The position numbers and the translations under genes are program-made. Under the pieces are notes generated by a model. It was not told the DNA's origin. It made no database searches and saw nothing but the letters and a program-made list of their open reading frames with translations. 22,945 bases of DNA from an uncultured Ruminococcus sp. Its GTDB lineage: Bacteria > Bacillota > Clostridia > Oscillospirales > Ruminococcaceae. Location of the stretch: the NCBI GenBank assembly GCA_902772615.1, contig CACYBC010000110.1, positions 1 to 22,945 on the forward strand. The letters run 5' to 3'. Below are positions 7,398 to 16,090 of this stretch, piece by piece (the first letter of the stretch is position 1; every line of letters begins with the position of its first letter).

Positions 7398-9351
7398 CTT
7401 TTCTGCCTTTCTGCATCGTAAAAACGAATACGGGATTCTGCGCATTCATCATATTGTACCTTCCGACTCTCCTGGAACGTGATATATTGACCGAGACCGC
7501 TTCGAAAACATCGAAACCGAATTCCCTGACAAGCTCGAGCACTTCCGTCTGAGTCTCCATCGTCACAGTGTTGACAACTATCCTTACGTCCGGGTTCTTT
7601 TCCAGACATTCGGCAATGATCTGTTCAAGGCCGCCGCTGCTTCCCCCGACGAACACATGTGTAGGAGCGGGAAGCTCCTTCAGGGCATCGGGAGCGGTCC
7701 CGCGTACCACTTCAATGTTGTCTGCTCCGAACAGAACGGCATTCTTCTCCGTAAGATCCGCGGCGTCTTCTTCCTTCTCCACTGCCCAGACTTTTCCGTT
7801 ATATGCTGCGAGAGCGCATTCCACCGAGACCGATCCGCTCCCGGATCCCACGTCCCAGACGACCGACTCGCTGTCCAGCTGAAGTTTTGAGAGCGATACC
7901 GCCCTGACTTCAGACTTGGTCATCGGTACATCGGATCGGGTGAATTCACCGTCCGGGATTCCTGTCCTTACACGCTGTGAGGCATACGGATTCTCTATGT
8001 AGAGAACGGAGAGCGGGTCGAACTGAAGCTCCGACAATTCCGAAACTTTTCTTCTTGTTATCTTTTCTTCAGGGTATGAGAGCTTCTCTCCCACTGCCGC
8101 CTCAAGTTCTCCGAGGCCATAGCGGGACAGTCTGCGGCATACTGCATCAGGCGTATTGTCTCCTCCGCACAGCACGAACATCTTTCTGTTTCTTCCCGCC
8201 AGCAAAGCGATATTCTGATCCCTGCCGTGCATGCTGATGAGCGAAGCGTCGTCCCAGCTGACTGACAGCCGCGCCGCCAAAAGAGATACCGAGGATATCC
8301 CCGGGATCACCGTCACATCATAACCGTCAAGAGCTTCGGCAAGTTTTTTTGCACCGCTGAAGAATCCGGTGTCGCCTCTCATGACTACGGCGCAGCTGCG
8401 CACCGAAGGATTCTCATCCAGCACCCGGCGTATCCCCGCCGGAAGGAACTCCCGGAACACGGGTTTCCTGGTTCCCGTCATCTCCGTGACCGAGGACGCG
8501 CCTATAACTGCGTCGCACTCCTCAAGAACTGTCCTTGCTCCTGAAGTCAGCAGATCATGGCTTCCCGGACCTATTCCTACGACATAGACTTTCCTTCTCG
8601 GCAGAGATAGTTCCTTCCCAAGTTCGGCAACTGCTTCGTCGAGGGTCATTCCCCTGACCTGCGGAGGCTGTCCAATGATGACCGGAACTGCACCGGTCTC
8701 CTCAGCCGCTTCTATCTTCTCGTCGAAGCCTCCGTTCCTTCCGGAAGCCTTGGTGACCATGTAATCCGCACCTATCATCTTCAGCTGTGCGGCATTCATC
8801 TCCCTGGAGAAAGGGCCCTGAGCAGCGATGATATGAGCCATGGGCACACCCGCCTGAAGGCAGGATTCCAGGGACGAAGCAGAAGGCAGCACTCTGGCCC
8901 ACACTCTTGACATATCGAGTCCTGAATAGCATGCCAGCTCCTTGGCACCCGTGGTAAGAAGCACATTGCCGTCATGTCCCGCAAGGTACTGCGCCGCTTC
9001 CTCTGCCGACGATACATACACTGCGTCATCTATATGCTTCTCTCCTCCGCGGAGTATCCTGATTACAGGAACTTCTGCCTTCTCAGCGGCGGCAGCTATG
9101 TTCTGTGTGACTATATCGGCGTATGGATGTGTAGCATCTATGATCCGGCTGAATCCTCCATCACGGAACAGCTTCTCCATCTCCTGCTCGTCCAGTCTTC
9201 CCGTGTGTACCGCGATGCCTTCTATTCCTTCCAGCATCACCTCTCCGTATTCCGTCGCGACGCAGACAGTCAGCTCCGCACTGTCCTTCAGGGTCTCGGC
9301 AAGTTTTCTGCCTTCCGTCGTGCCGGCAAATATACAGATCTTCTCATTCAT
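7390..9351 (-). CDS. cbiJ-cbiE-cbiT: Triple fusion CbiJ-CbiE-CbiT (precorrin-6A reductase, C5 and C15 methyltransferases)
   Basis: This 653-residue protein joins three corrin-ring enzymes. Residues 1 to about 248 are CbiJ, the cobalt-precorrin-6A reductase (FAGTTEGRKLAE at 8-19, DATHPYA at 72-78). Residues about 254-458 are CbiE, a SAM-dependent methyltransferase of the tetrapyrrole methylase fold (VVGIGPGSHDLL at 257-268, VIPGISSVSLLAARL at 348-362). Residues about 465-653 are CbiT, which methylates C15 and decarboxylates (PMTKSEVRA at 476-484, SAM loop DVGSGSGSVSVE at 500-511, VGGSSGG at 568-574). These three steps are close together in the anaerobic pathway, so the fusion may channel intermediates. 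CbiE-CbiT fusions (CobL) are common; adding CbiJ at the front is rarer. The start overlaps cbiH by 8 bp (ATGAATGA). Confidence 0.95.
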   Translation of the reverse strand: MNEKICIFAGTTEGRKLAETLKDSAELTVCVATEYGEVMLEGIEGIAVHTGRLDEQEMEKLFRDGGFSRIIDATHPYADIVTQNIAAAAEKAEVPVIRILRGGEKHIDDAVYVSSAEEAAQYLAGHDGNVLLTTGAKELACYSGLDMSRVWARVLPSASSLESCLQAGVPMAHIIAAQGPFSREMNAAQLKMIGADYMVTKASGRNGGFDEKIEAAEETGAVPVIIGQPPQVRGMTLDEAVAELGKELSLPRRKVYVVGIGPGSHDLLTSGARTVLEECDAVIGASSVTEMTGTRKPVFREFLPAGIRRVLDENPSVRSCAVVMRGDTGFFSGAKKLAEALDGYDVTVIPGISSVSLLAARLSVSWDDASLISMHGRDQNIALLAGRNRKMFVLCGGDNTPDAVCRRLSRYGLGELEAAVGEKLSYPEEKITRRKVSELSELQFDPLSVLYIENPYASQRVRTGIPDGEFTRSDVPMTKSEVRAVSLSKLQLDSESVVWDVGSGSGSVSVECALAAYNGKVWAVEKEEDAADLTEKNAVLFGADNIEVVRGTAPDALKELPAPTHVFVGGSSGGLEQIIAECLEKNPDVRIVVNTVTMETQTEVLELVREFGFDVFEAVSVNISRSRRVGRYNMMNAQNPVFVFTMQKGRKDD

Positions 9352-10072
9352 TCCTGTATCCTCTGGGAGTCACCATATGTCCGTCGATCACCTTTGTCTC
9401 GGAATTGCCGATGAATACCGTGGTGAACATGTCGGTTGCGGTCTCTCTGAGTTCGGCAAGAGTCAATACGGCACTGCTCTCGCCTTCTCTTCCGATGTTC
9501 CTTGCAATGCCGCAGACCGTCTCCGGGCTGCGGTACTTGAGGACTATGTCGCAGGCGCGCATCAGATAATCAGCGCGTTTGCGGCTGGATGGATTGTACA
9601 GCACTATGCAGAGGTCAGCCATAGCAGCGCCTTCCAGTCTCTTCTCTATGCGTTCCATAGGAGTAAGCAGATCAGACAGACTGATCACCGCGAAATCGCA
9701 TGTTATGGGAGAACCCAGCAGTGCAGCTCCCGATGCAGCTGCGGTGACTCCGGGTATCACTTCCACCTCTACGCCGTACTCAGATGCAAGTTCCAGAACA
9801 GGTGACGCCATTCCGTAGATGCCGGAGTCTCCGCTGCAGATCATTACGGTCAGCTTGCCGGAGGCAGCGTGCTCCAGTGCGATCCTGCAGCGCTCTATCT
9901 CCCTCATCATGGGAGTGGACAGGAATTCCTTATCAGGGAAATATGGCTTGATGAGGTCACAGTATACTGTATAGCCTACTATGATATCCGCGCCTTCCAG
10001 TGCCTTTACTGCTGCGACTGTGAGCCCGTCGTAGTTTCCTGCTCCGATACCTGCAACGATTAGTTTTTTCAA
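9344..10072 (-). CDS. cbiH: Cobalt-precorrin-3B C17-methyltransferase, TTG start
   Basis: CbiH uses SAM to methylate C17 and drives ring contraction in the anaerobic pathway. The 242-residue chain has the tetrapyrrole methylase motifs LIVAGIGAGNYDGLT (4-18), CSGDSGIYGMASP (79-91) and VEVIPGVTAAASGAALLGSP (103-122); the D-loop form is CbiH/CobJ-like. The frame is open further upstream to 10177, but that extension is basic, not family-like, and sits inside cbiG. The TTG at 10070-10072 is chosen: GGAGG lies 8 bases upstream, translation gives the expected MKKLIVAGIG start, and it overlaps the cbiG stop by 4 bp (TTGA). Length is then normal. Confidence 0.93.
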   Translation of the reverse strand: MKKLIVAGIGAGNYDGLTVAAVKALEGADIIVGYTVYCDLIKPYFPDKEFLSTPMMREIERCRIALEHAASGKLTVMICSGDSGIYGMASPVLELASEYGVEVEVIPGVTAAASGAALLGSPITCDFAVISLSDLLTPMERIEKRLEGAAMADLCIVLYNPSSRKRADYLMRACDIVLKYRSPETVCGIARNIGREGESSAVLTLAELRETATDMFTTVFIGNSETKVIDGHMVTPRGYRNE

Positions 10073-11085
10073 AACTCTATCCTCCGCTCCTGTACTGATG
10101 CTGCCACGGTCACCCCGTCGACAGCTGTCTTTTTTATTATCAGTTTCCCGCCGGCAAGGACTGCCGCGCGCTCGCACACATTTCCGGTCCCTACCGTCTT
10201 CCTTACGAATTCCGATTCCTCGAACTCCCCCGGAACGGCATTGAGTTCGTCAGCAGTGTAGAACACCGTCTGCGCTCCTATCACTCTCGCCGCTTCCAGA
10301 AGACCAGTTTCTTCCTTTTTGTTGACTATGGATGCTATCTTTCCCACTGCCATAAGATCGATGTCCGCTTCGCCCAGCACCTCGCGGATGGCCTTCATTA
10401 CGGTTTCGAGCGCTATATCCTTCCTGCAGCCGATGCCAAGCGTCACAGTCCGGGGTATCAGTCTCAGAGTCGAATCAAAAGGTTCTCTTCTGTGTATACC
10501 TATATATATGCCCAGAGGCCCTTCTTCTGCCTTCATGAGTCCTGACGGAAGCTCGTCCGGCAGCGGATACTCTGCTGACACAGGGATATCTGCTGTAAGT
10601 ATGGCAGCGGATACGTCCTTTGCCGCAGCCATGGACGAGATGGCGCAGTCATGAGTCACCGCCCAAGCATCACAGGAGAATCTTCCGGCCCCGTCTGTCG
10701 CCGTAGTGATGACCGGCTCTGCACCGATCAGTCCGGCAATGCTGCGGGCAAGCCCGTTGGCTCCTCCAATGTGTCCCGAAAGAAGAGAGATCACGAATCT
10801 TCCCCGGTCGTCGATGACCAGCACTGCAGGATCGGAGACTTTGCTCACGACATGCGGAGCTATGGACCGTACCGCTATACCGGCCGCTCCGATAAAGATC
10901 AGCGCGTCGCTCTCCCTGAAAAGATCTCCCGCAGCGGAAGATATGGTCTCATGCTCAGTGAAACCGTACTTCCCGGCGTATTTCGGTGTGGAATGAACAT
11001 TGACTCTGTCCACTCTCAGCATCTCGCATAACTTAAGAGCCAGAGAGGCTCCCGCGTCTGAAAAGCAGAAGATGCTGTATTTCAT
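10069..11085 (-). CDS. cbiG: Cobalt-precorrin-5A hydrolase
   Basis: CbiG opens the delta-lactone of cobalt-precorrin-5A and releases acetaldehyde, a step specific to the anaerobic pathway. The 338-residue protein has the N-terminal family segments FIGAAGIAVRSIAPHV (64-79) and SGHIGGANGLARSIAGLIGA (103-122). Its C-terminal CbiG domain begins around the TLGIGCRKD motif and ends with KTVGTGNVCERAAVLAG and KTAVDGVTVAAS. Order and length are normal. It overlaps cbiF and cbiH by 4 bp each. Confidence 0.95.
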   Translation of the reverse strand: MKYSIFCFSDAGASLALKLCEMLRVDRVNVHSTPKYAGKYGFTEHETISSAAGDLFRESDALIFIGAAGIAVRSIAPHVVSKVSDPAVLVIDDRGRFVISLLSGHIGGANGLARSIAGLIGAEPVITTATDGAGRFSCDAWAVTHDCAISSMAAAKDVSAAILTADIPVSAEYPLPDELPSGLMKAEEGPLGIYIGIHRREPFDSTLRLIPRTVTLGIGCRKDIALETVMKAIREVLGEADIDLMAVGKIASIVNKKEETGLLEAARVIGAQTVFYTADELNAVPGEFEESEFVRKTVGTGNVCERAAVLAGGKLIIKKTAVDGVTVAASVQERRIEF

Positions 11086-11837
11086 TTATTCGCCTCCCTG
11101 AATTCCGTAGAGAATCCCGGATCGTAAAGCAGCGATCTGGTATTGCTCTCTTCCAGGAACTTTCCTACGACGATAAGCGCAGTCTTCGTTATACCATTCT
11201 TTTCCGCAGTTTCCCTGAGCGTCGCCAGTGTGCAGCGGCATACCTTCTCGTCTTCCCATGACGCCTTATACACTATGGCGGCGGGAGTATCAGGACTGTA
11301 TCCCCCTTCCGTAAGCTCGGCAGCTGCCTTTTCCAGAAGTCCGGTGCTGAGGAACAGCACCATCGTCGCCCCGTGAGAAGCAAGAGATACCAGGTTTTCT
11401 TTCTCCGGGACCGGTGTTCTGCCGGCAGCTCTGGTTATGATGACAGTCTGCGAGATATCGGGGACCGTGTATTCGGCCTTCAGCGCTGCGGCAGCTCCGG
11501 CAAAAGAACTGACTCCGGGAGTGATGTCGTAATCTATGCCCAGTCTGTCCAGCTCAGTCATCTGTTCGCCGATGGCACCATAAAGCGAAGGATCTCCGGT
11601 ATGCAGCCTAACGGTAGTCTTCCCTGCCTTTTCCGCTTTACTTATCACATCTATTATCTCTTCGAGCGTCATCTTTGCGCTGTCATACAGTTCGCAGCCT
11701 TCGTGCGCATGCTTCAGAAGTTCCGTATTGACGAGAGACCCCGCGTAGATGATCACGTCAGCTTCTTCGAGCTGTCTCATTCCTCTTAGGGTGATGAGAT
11801 CAGGCGCCCCGCAGCCCGCTCCGACTATATGTACCAT
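11082..11837 (-). CDS. cbiF: Cobalt-precorrin-4 C11-methyltransferase
   Basis: This 251-residue SAM-dependent tetrapyrrole methylase acts on C11. Motifs are HIVGAGCGAPDLITLRG (3-19), DVIIYAGSLVN (27-37), RLHTGDPSLYGAIGEQ (77-92) and YDITPGVSSFAGAAAALKAE (103-122). The YAGSLVN and HTGDPSLYGAIGEQ forms are specific to CbiF/CobM and separate it from CbiL and CbiH. The first glycine-rich loop reads GAGCGAPD instead of the commoner GAGPGDPE. It starts 2 bp after cbiD, with an AAAGGA site inside the cbiD end, and overlaps cbiG by 4 bp. Confidence 0.95.
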   Translation of the reverse strand: MVHIVGAGCGAPDLITLRGMRQLEEADVIIYAGSLVNTELLKHAHEGCELYDSAKMTLEEIIDVISKAEKAGKTTVRLHTGDPSLYGAIGEQMTELDRLGIDYDITPGVSSFAGAAAALKAEYTVPDISQTVIITRAAGRTPVPEKENLVSLASHGATMVLFLSTGLLEKAAAELTEGGYSPDTPAAIVYKASWEDEKVCRCTLATLRETAEKNGITKTALIVVGKFLEESNTRSLLYDPGFSTEFREANK

Positions 11838-11839
11838 TC

Positions 11840-12979
11840 TCAGTATTCCTTTCTGATCTTTTCCATTATTTCTTCGGCCTGTGCCGTCATTCCCAGTATC
11901 CCGTATTCCTTTGAGAAGGATACGACAGCTGTGTTCATGCTGCCCAGTGTCCTGTGCTGCAGCAGATAGTCGGTCTTGTTCATGATGCTTTCCATCACTT
12001 TCTCTCTAAGCCCGCTTTCATCGAGTATCGAGAGCATATCATCGGTCATCGCCGAATCCATGAGACTGGCAACGGTCTGCGTGGAAGCTCCGCACATTCC
12101 TGCATGAGAAGCGAATATCTCAGCCCTGCAGTCGCCCCACTTTGAATGCGTGTTGAACAGTCCTCCAGCAAGTTTCACGGTCTTTCCTATATGGCCGATG
12201 AGGAGCGCATCGCTGAACCCCGCTTCTGCCGCGAGCCTGAAAGCATCTCCGATGAAGTTCGAAGTAGTCACAGCGATCTCAGGATCGATCCTGAGACTCT
12301 CCTGTATGAAATCAGAACCGTAGTTTCCTATTATCAGCAGTACCGACTTCTTTCCTTCCGCTGCCCGCATGGACAGCTCGGCACGTATGGTCTCAACTAC
12401 CGCTTCATCACTCATGGGATCCACTATGCCTGTAGTTCCCAGGATCGAGATGCCCCCTACTATACCGAGCCTCGGGTTGAATGTCTTCTGGGCGATCTCG
12501 ACACCTGCAGGAGCAGATATGATCACCCTCAGTCCTCCGCTGTACCCGTTGTCATCGCAAACCTGCAGCAGCTCCTGGGTTATCATGCGGCGCGGCACAG
12601 AATTAATGGCGGCGTTGCCCACCGGCTGATCCAGTCCGCGCTTTGTCACGCGTCCTATACCCTCCCCGCCGTCGATCAGTATCTCATGAGGCCTGCCTGT
12701 CTTCTCGACTTTTGCATATACGGTGATCCCGTTCGTTACATCCGGATCATCGCCGCTGTCCTTGACTATGCCGCAGGATACGAACCCGTCTTCTCTCACG
12801 ATCTCTTTTACGTCCAGATCAAGTTCGGTCCCGCTTGGAGTAGTCAGATGGACGGATTCTATCAGTCTGTTCTCCAGCAGCATCATCGCTGCTGATTTTG
12901 CGGCTGCAGCTGCGCAGGACCCGGTCGTGTACCCCCTGCGCATCCTTTTCCCGTCTTTTGTTATGAAACTCTGCATCAT
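11840..12979 (-). CDS. cbiD: Cobalt-precorrin-5B C1-methyltransferase
   Basis: CbiD methylates C1 in the anaerobic pathway and is a good marker for it. The 379-residue protein shows the N-terminal signature RRGYTTGSCAAAAAKSA (14-30). A conserved C-terminal block follows, containing GSDFIQES, TTSNFIGDAF, LIGHIGKTVKLAGGLFNTHS and ADGRAEIFA-type sequence (here WGDCRAEIFASHA). Length is normal. The start overlaps cbiC by 4 bp (ATGA). A second Met follows the first directly; the first is used because it makes the overlap. Confidence 0.96.
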   Translation of the reverse strand: MMQSFITKDGKRMRRGYTTGSCAAAAAKSAAMMLLENRLIESVHLTTPSGTELDLDVKEIVREDGFVSCGIVKDSGDDPDVTNGITVYAKVEKTGRPHEILIDGGEGIGRVTKRGLDQPVGNAAINSVPRRMITQELLQVCDDNGYSGGLRVIISAPAGVEIAQKTFNPRLGIVGGISILGTTGIVDPMSDEAVVETIRAELSMRAAEGKKSVLLIIGNYGSDFIQESLRIDPEIAVTTSNFIGDAFRLAAEAGFSDALLIGHIGKTVKLAGGLFNTHSKWGDCRAEIFASHAGMCGASTQTVASLMDSAMTDDMLSILDESGLREKVMESIMNKTDYLLQHRTLGSMNTAVVSFSKEYGILGMTAQAEEIMEKIRKEY

Positions 12980-13593
12980 CTTGTTATCTGATACATCAGC
13001 GCATTGATTATGGCTGCCGCTACCGTGGATCCGCCTTTGCGTCCTCTGGCTACGATGTACGGCACCCCTGCCTGCATTATCTCTTCCTTCGATTCGACAA
13101 CATTTACGAACCCTACCGGTACTCCTACCACCAGCCTCGGAGAGATCGTTCCTTCCTCAATCATCTCACGCAGCATGATAAGCGCCGTCGGAGCGTTTCC
13201 GATGGCAAATATGCCGGAACCTGCGACTTTTGCCGCTTTCTCCATAGATACCTTGGCGCGGGTGCAGCCGCGCTCTTTTGCTTCCGCGGCGACATCCGGA
13301 TCGCTCATGAAGCAGTATATATTGATACCGAGCTTCTCTGCCGCGGCTTTATTTATCCCTGACTTTGCCATCTGTGTGTCAGTCACTATGTCACAACCAG
13401 AACGCAGCGCTTCCAGCGCTTTTTCGACCGCACCGTCAGAGAACGTGAGATTGACGGCATAATCGAAATCGGCAGTGGTGTGGATCACTCGTTTTACCAC
13501 AGCAAGGTTCTCCTGAGGTATATCCACAGCAAGTTCACTCTCGATTATCTCGAGGCTCCTCTTTTCTATCTCTCTGGGGTCGGTGATGATCAT
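12976..13593 (-). CDS. cbiC: Cobalt-precorrin-8 methylmutase
   Basis: CbiC moves the methyl group from C11 to C12 to give cobyrinic acid. In this 205-residue protein the KRVIHTTADFDYA motif (34-46) contains His38, matching the catalytic histidine of CobH/CbiC. GNAPTALIMLREMI, VGVPVGFVNVVESKE and a C-terminal RGRKGGSTVAAAIINALM segment are family features. The ribosome site GGGAGGG lies about 7 bases before the ATG, inside the end of cbiA, and the two genes overlap by 4 bp. Confidence 0.96.
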   Translation of the reverse strand: MIITDPREIEKRSLEIIESELAVDIPQENLAVVKRVIHTTADFDYAVNLTFSDGAVEKALEALRSGCDIVTDTQMAKSGINKAAAEKLGINIYCFMSDPDVAAEAKERGCTRAKVSMEKAAKVAGSGIFAIGNAPTALIMLREMIEEGTISPRLVVGVPVGFVNVVESKEEIMQAGVPYIVARGRKGGSTVAAAIINALMYQITR

Positions 13594-14948
13594 GTTCTTT
13601 CCCTCCCTTTTTTGTACTCAAGACATTTTCTGTAGAAAGCCTCCGCAGCCGGGATGCAGGACATCAGATACAGATGCGGATAACCCGCGTAAAGAGTATC
13701 CGTCATGACACCGCAGTCCCAGTTTCTCCCATTGGGTTTGACTGCATGGAATGAAGTGCCGTTGTCAGTGCTGTCCCAGTAATGGAACTCATGGGTCCTG
13801 AGCTGCGTTCCTCCCGGTCCCAGCAGGCCGTCATGTCCTGCGGTTATGGCCACATATCCGAAACGCACCAGTTTTCCTGTGTCGAAACTGCTGTGAGGAA
13901 GCACCCCGCACATCTTTCTGCCTGCCAGTTCCTCTCCGAGGTACTGGAACCCTCCGCACTCGGCTATAGTCGGCATCCCGCCATCAACTGCGTTTTTTAT
14001 GCTCTCTCTGGACGATACGCTGTTCTCCAGTTCTTCCGCGTGAAGTTCAGGATACCCGCCCGGCAGCAGCAGTCCGTCTGCGTCAGCCGGCACTTCCTCC
14101 CCTGCAAGAGGAGAAAAGTATTCTATCTCCGCCCCCATATTTCTGAAGAGCCTCTCCGTATCGTCATAGACGAAACAGAAAGCATCATCTCTGGCCATAG
14201 CCAGTCTGACAGGCGGCAGCGAAGGGATCTGAGGAACGGTATACTGCAGCTCCTCGGCTTCAGACGCTATTCTCATGACAGCCTCAAGATCTATCGTGTC
14301 TTCACAGAGGTCGGCAGCCTTTTTCAGCCTTTCCGAAAGGTCCTTTATCTCTGCTGCTGTTATGAGGCCGAGGTGTCTGGAAGGTATCAGGCATTCCTCG
14401 GGCAGTTCCGGTATAAACCCTACCGGTATGACTTCATCTCCGAATCGTCTGTGCATAAGTCCGCAGACATTTTTATAATTCATCGCCGACATGCGGCTGA
14501 AAAGCACTCCCCTGATCCTGCTGTCGGGACGGAATCTCAGAAATCCCTCAACAGCGGCAACCAAAGATACAGCGGCTCCTCTTGCGTTCACTACAAGTAT
14601 GACCGGAGACTCAGTCTGCGAAGCTACTGTGTAAGTACTGTTGTCGGTGCCGTCAGCTCCGGTGCCGTCGTAATAACCCATGACTCCTTCGATGACTGTC
14701 AGCATATCATCCGGGCACGAGCAAACCAGATACTTAAGAAGATCTCCGTCACAGAAGAACGGATCGAGATTTGAACTGCCGATGCCGAGCACTGCCCTGT
14801 GGAACATGGGATCAATATAATCCGGTCCGCATTTGCAGGATCTCACGCTGACTGCCTTCCTCATGAGAAGGGACAGCACAGCGCACACTGCAGCAGTCTT
14901 GCCGCTTCCGCTGGAAGTACCGGCAAATATCACTCTGGGATGACTCAT
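13590..14948 (-). CDS. cbiA: Cobyrinic acid a,c-diamide synthase (glutamine-hydrolysing)
   Basis: CbiA amidates the a and c carboxylates of cobyrinic acid with glutamine and ATP. The 452-residue chain begins with the P-loop FAGTSSGSGKTAAV (8-21), followed by CKCGPDYIDPMFH (38-50), SSNLDPFF (58-65) and VIEGVMGYYDG (85-95). The C-terminal glutaminase-like domain has LLLPGGYPELHAEEL (293-307), IAECGGFQYLG (328-338) with nucleophile Cys331, and GYPHLYLMS (422-430) with His425. It overlaps btuD and cbiC by 4 bp each. Confidence 0.96.
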   Translation of the reverse strand: MSHPRVIFAGTSSGSGKTAAVCAVLSLLMRKAVSVRSCKCGPDYIDPMFHRAVLGIGSSNLDPFFCDGDLLKYLVCSCPDDMLTVIEGVMGYYDGTGADGTDNSTYTVASQTESPVILVVNARGAAVSLVAAVEGFLRFRPDSRIRGVLFSRMSAMNYKNVCGLMHRRFGDEVIPVGFIPELPEECLIPSRHLGLITAAEIKDLSERLKKAADLCEDTIDLEAVMRIASEAEELQYTVPQIPSLPPVRLAMARDDAFCFVYDDTERLFRNMGAEIEYFSPLAGEEVPADADGLLLPGGYPELHAEELENSVSSRESIKNAVDGGMPTIAECGGFQYLGEELAGRKMCGVLPHSSFDTGKLVRFGYVAITAGHDGLLGPGGTQLRTHEFHYWDSTDNGTSFHAVKPNGRNWDCGVMTDTLYAGYPHLYLMSCIPAAEAFYRKCLEYKKGRERT

Positions 14949-16090
14949 AATACCTCCCTGAGACCGGTGAGCGACCTCACGACAGTCTTTCCTCTACTGA
15001 CAGCATATCGTTCCAGTTCGCTGTTTGGTCTGTTGAACTCTCCTTCCGGACAGCCGCATACGACAACTATCTCGGAAAGATCTATTAATCTTCTGGCTTC
15101 CTCTGTCTGTTCCTCCGTCACAGGCATGAACGGTTCCGTGCATACCACCTCGGCGGCAAGAGATGAAGCTACTGAAACATCGATATCATTTGGCATGAGG
15201 ATGCCTGCCGCAAATGCGACGTTCTTTTTCTGCAGCTCGCGGTAGATCGGTATTCCTGTGCCGTTTCCTCCTATCACGAAACAGCGTATCTCCCCCTCCG
15301 GGGCAGAGAGCTCCAGTTTTCCCAAAAGAGTGTCATATGAACGCTGATCTATGCCGTACAGCTCGGATATGGTGCTCCCGGAGAAGATCTCATCCGGTGT
15401 CCCGTAGGCCGCTATCCTGTCGCCTTTCACGCATATGACGCGGTCGGAGATGCGCTCGGCAAGATCTATCTCATGCAGGCTCATCAGAACGGATACTCCT
15501 CTGTCCTTGGTCATCGCAGAGAGTATCTCAAGCAGTTCCTTCTTATGCTTTATGTCCAGGAATGATGTCGGCTCATCCAGCACGATTATCTCCGGTTCCT
15601 GGCAGACAGCCCTGGCTATGAGGATGCGCTGATACTGCCCGTCGCTGATCTCAGAAACATATCTGTCCGAGATCTCAGAGGCGTTCACCAGTTTCAGAGC
15701 TTTCTCCACCTCTTCCCTGTCCCTGTCAGTCAGCAGTCCGAATCTTCCGGTATAGGGATATCTTCCGGCGGATACGAACTCATAAGCCGTCATAAGGTCG
15801 GGGCGGATCCTCTCGGTCAGAACGACAGCCATCTTCCTGGCAATATCGCTGCCGCTGAGAGTCTTCATCTCCTTATCTTCTATGTAAATGGTCCCCGCAA
15901 GTGCAGATAGCTGTCTCGCGATGGTCCTCAGTATCGTTGTCTTTCCGGATCCGTTTGGACCTATCAGCGTAATGATCTCTCCTTTTCCGGCTGAAAGCGA
16001 GATGTCCCGGATAAGCGGAATGCCACCGTAACCTACACTCAGAGCCTCAGTGCTGATCATGGGGACTGTATCGTTTCTTTTATCCGCCAT
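14945..16090 (-). CDS. btuD: Corrinoid ABC transporter ATPase with C-terminal extension (BtuD-like)
   Basis: Residues 11 to about 260 form an ABC ATPase of the iron-siderophore/B12 class: Walker A GPNGSGKTT (44-52), signature ISDGQYQRILIARA (148-161, Asp in place of the usual Gly of SGGQ), Walker B IIVLDEP (168-174) and H-loop His206. It would power uptake through BtuC. The chain runs on to 381 residues, about 120 more than BtuD. The extra part (about 267-381) alternates short strands and helices (CFVIGGNGTGIPIYREL, VVCGCPEGEFNRPNSE) and looks like a Rossmann-type domain of unknown role. It overlaps btuC by 11 bp and cbiA by 4 bp. Corrinoid specificity is inferred from the operon. Confidence 0.9.
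   Translation of the reverse strand: MADKRNDTVPMISTEALSVGYGGIPLIRDISLSAGKGEIITLIGPNGSGKTTILRTIARQLSALAGTIYIEDKEMKTLSGSDIARKMAVVLTERIRPDLMTAYEFVSAGRYPYTGRFGLLTDRDREEVEKALKLVNASEISDRYVSEISDGQYQRILIARAVCQEPEIIVLDEPTSFLDIKHKKELLEILSAMTKDRGVSVLMSLHEIDLAERISDRVICVKGDRIAAYGTPDEIFSGSTISELYGIDQRSYDTLLGKLELSAPEGEIRCFVIGGNGTGIPIYRELQKKNVAFAAGILMPNDIDVSVASSLAAEVVCTEPFMPVTEEQTEEARRLIDLSEIVVVCGCPEGEFNRPNSELERYAVSRGKTVVRSLTGLREVL

Noticed and set aside
8942..9805. 287-codon open frame on the plus strand
   Set aside because: It is antisense to the cbiJ-cbiE-cbiT and cbiH genes, serine- and cysteine-rich with no domain, and is judged a shadow.
10073..10177. Upstream extension of cbiH
   Set aside because: The added residues are highly basic and unlike any CbiH; the TTG at 10072 has a good ribosome site and gives the normal N-terminus.
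13782..14774. 330-codon open frame on the plus strand
   Set aside because: It lies wholly opposite cbiA, has no ribosome site or recognisable domain, and its open length follows from the codon composition of the real gene.
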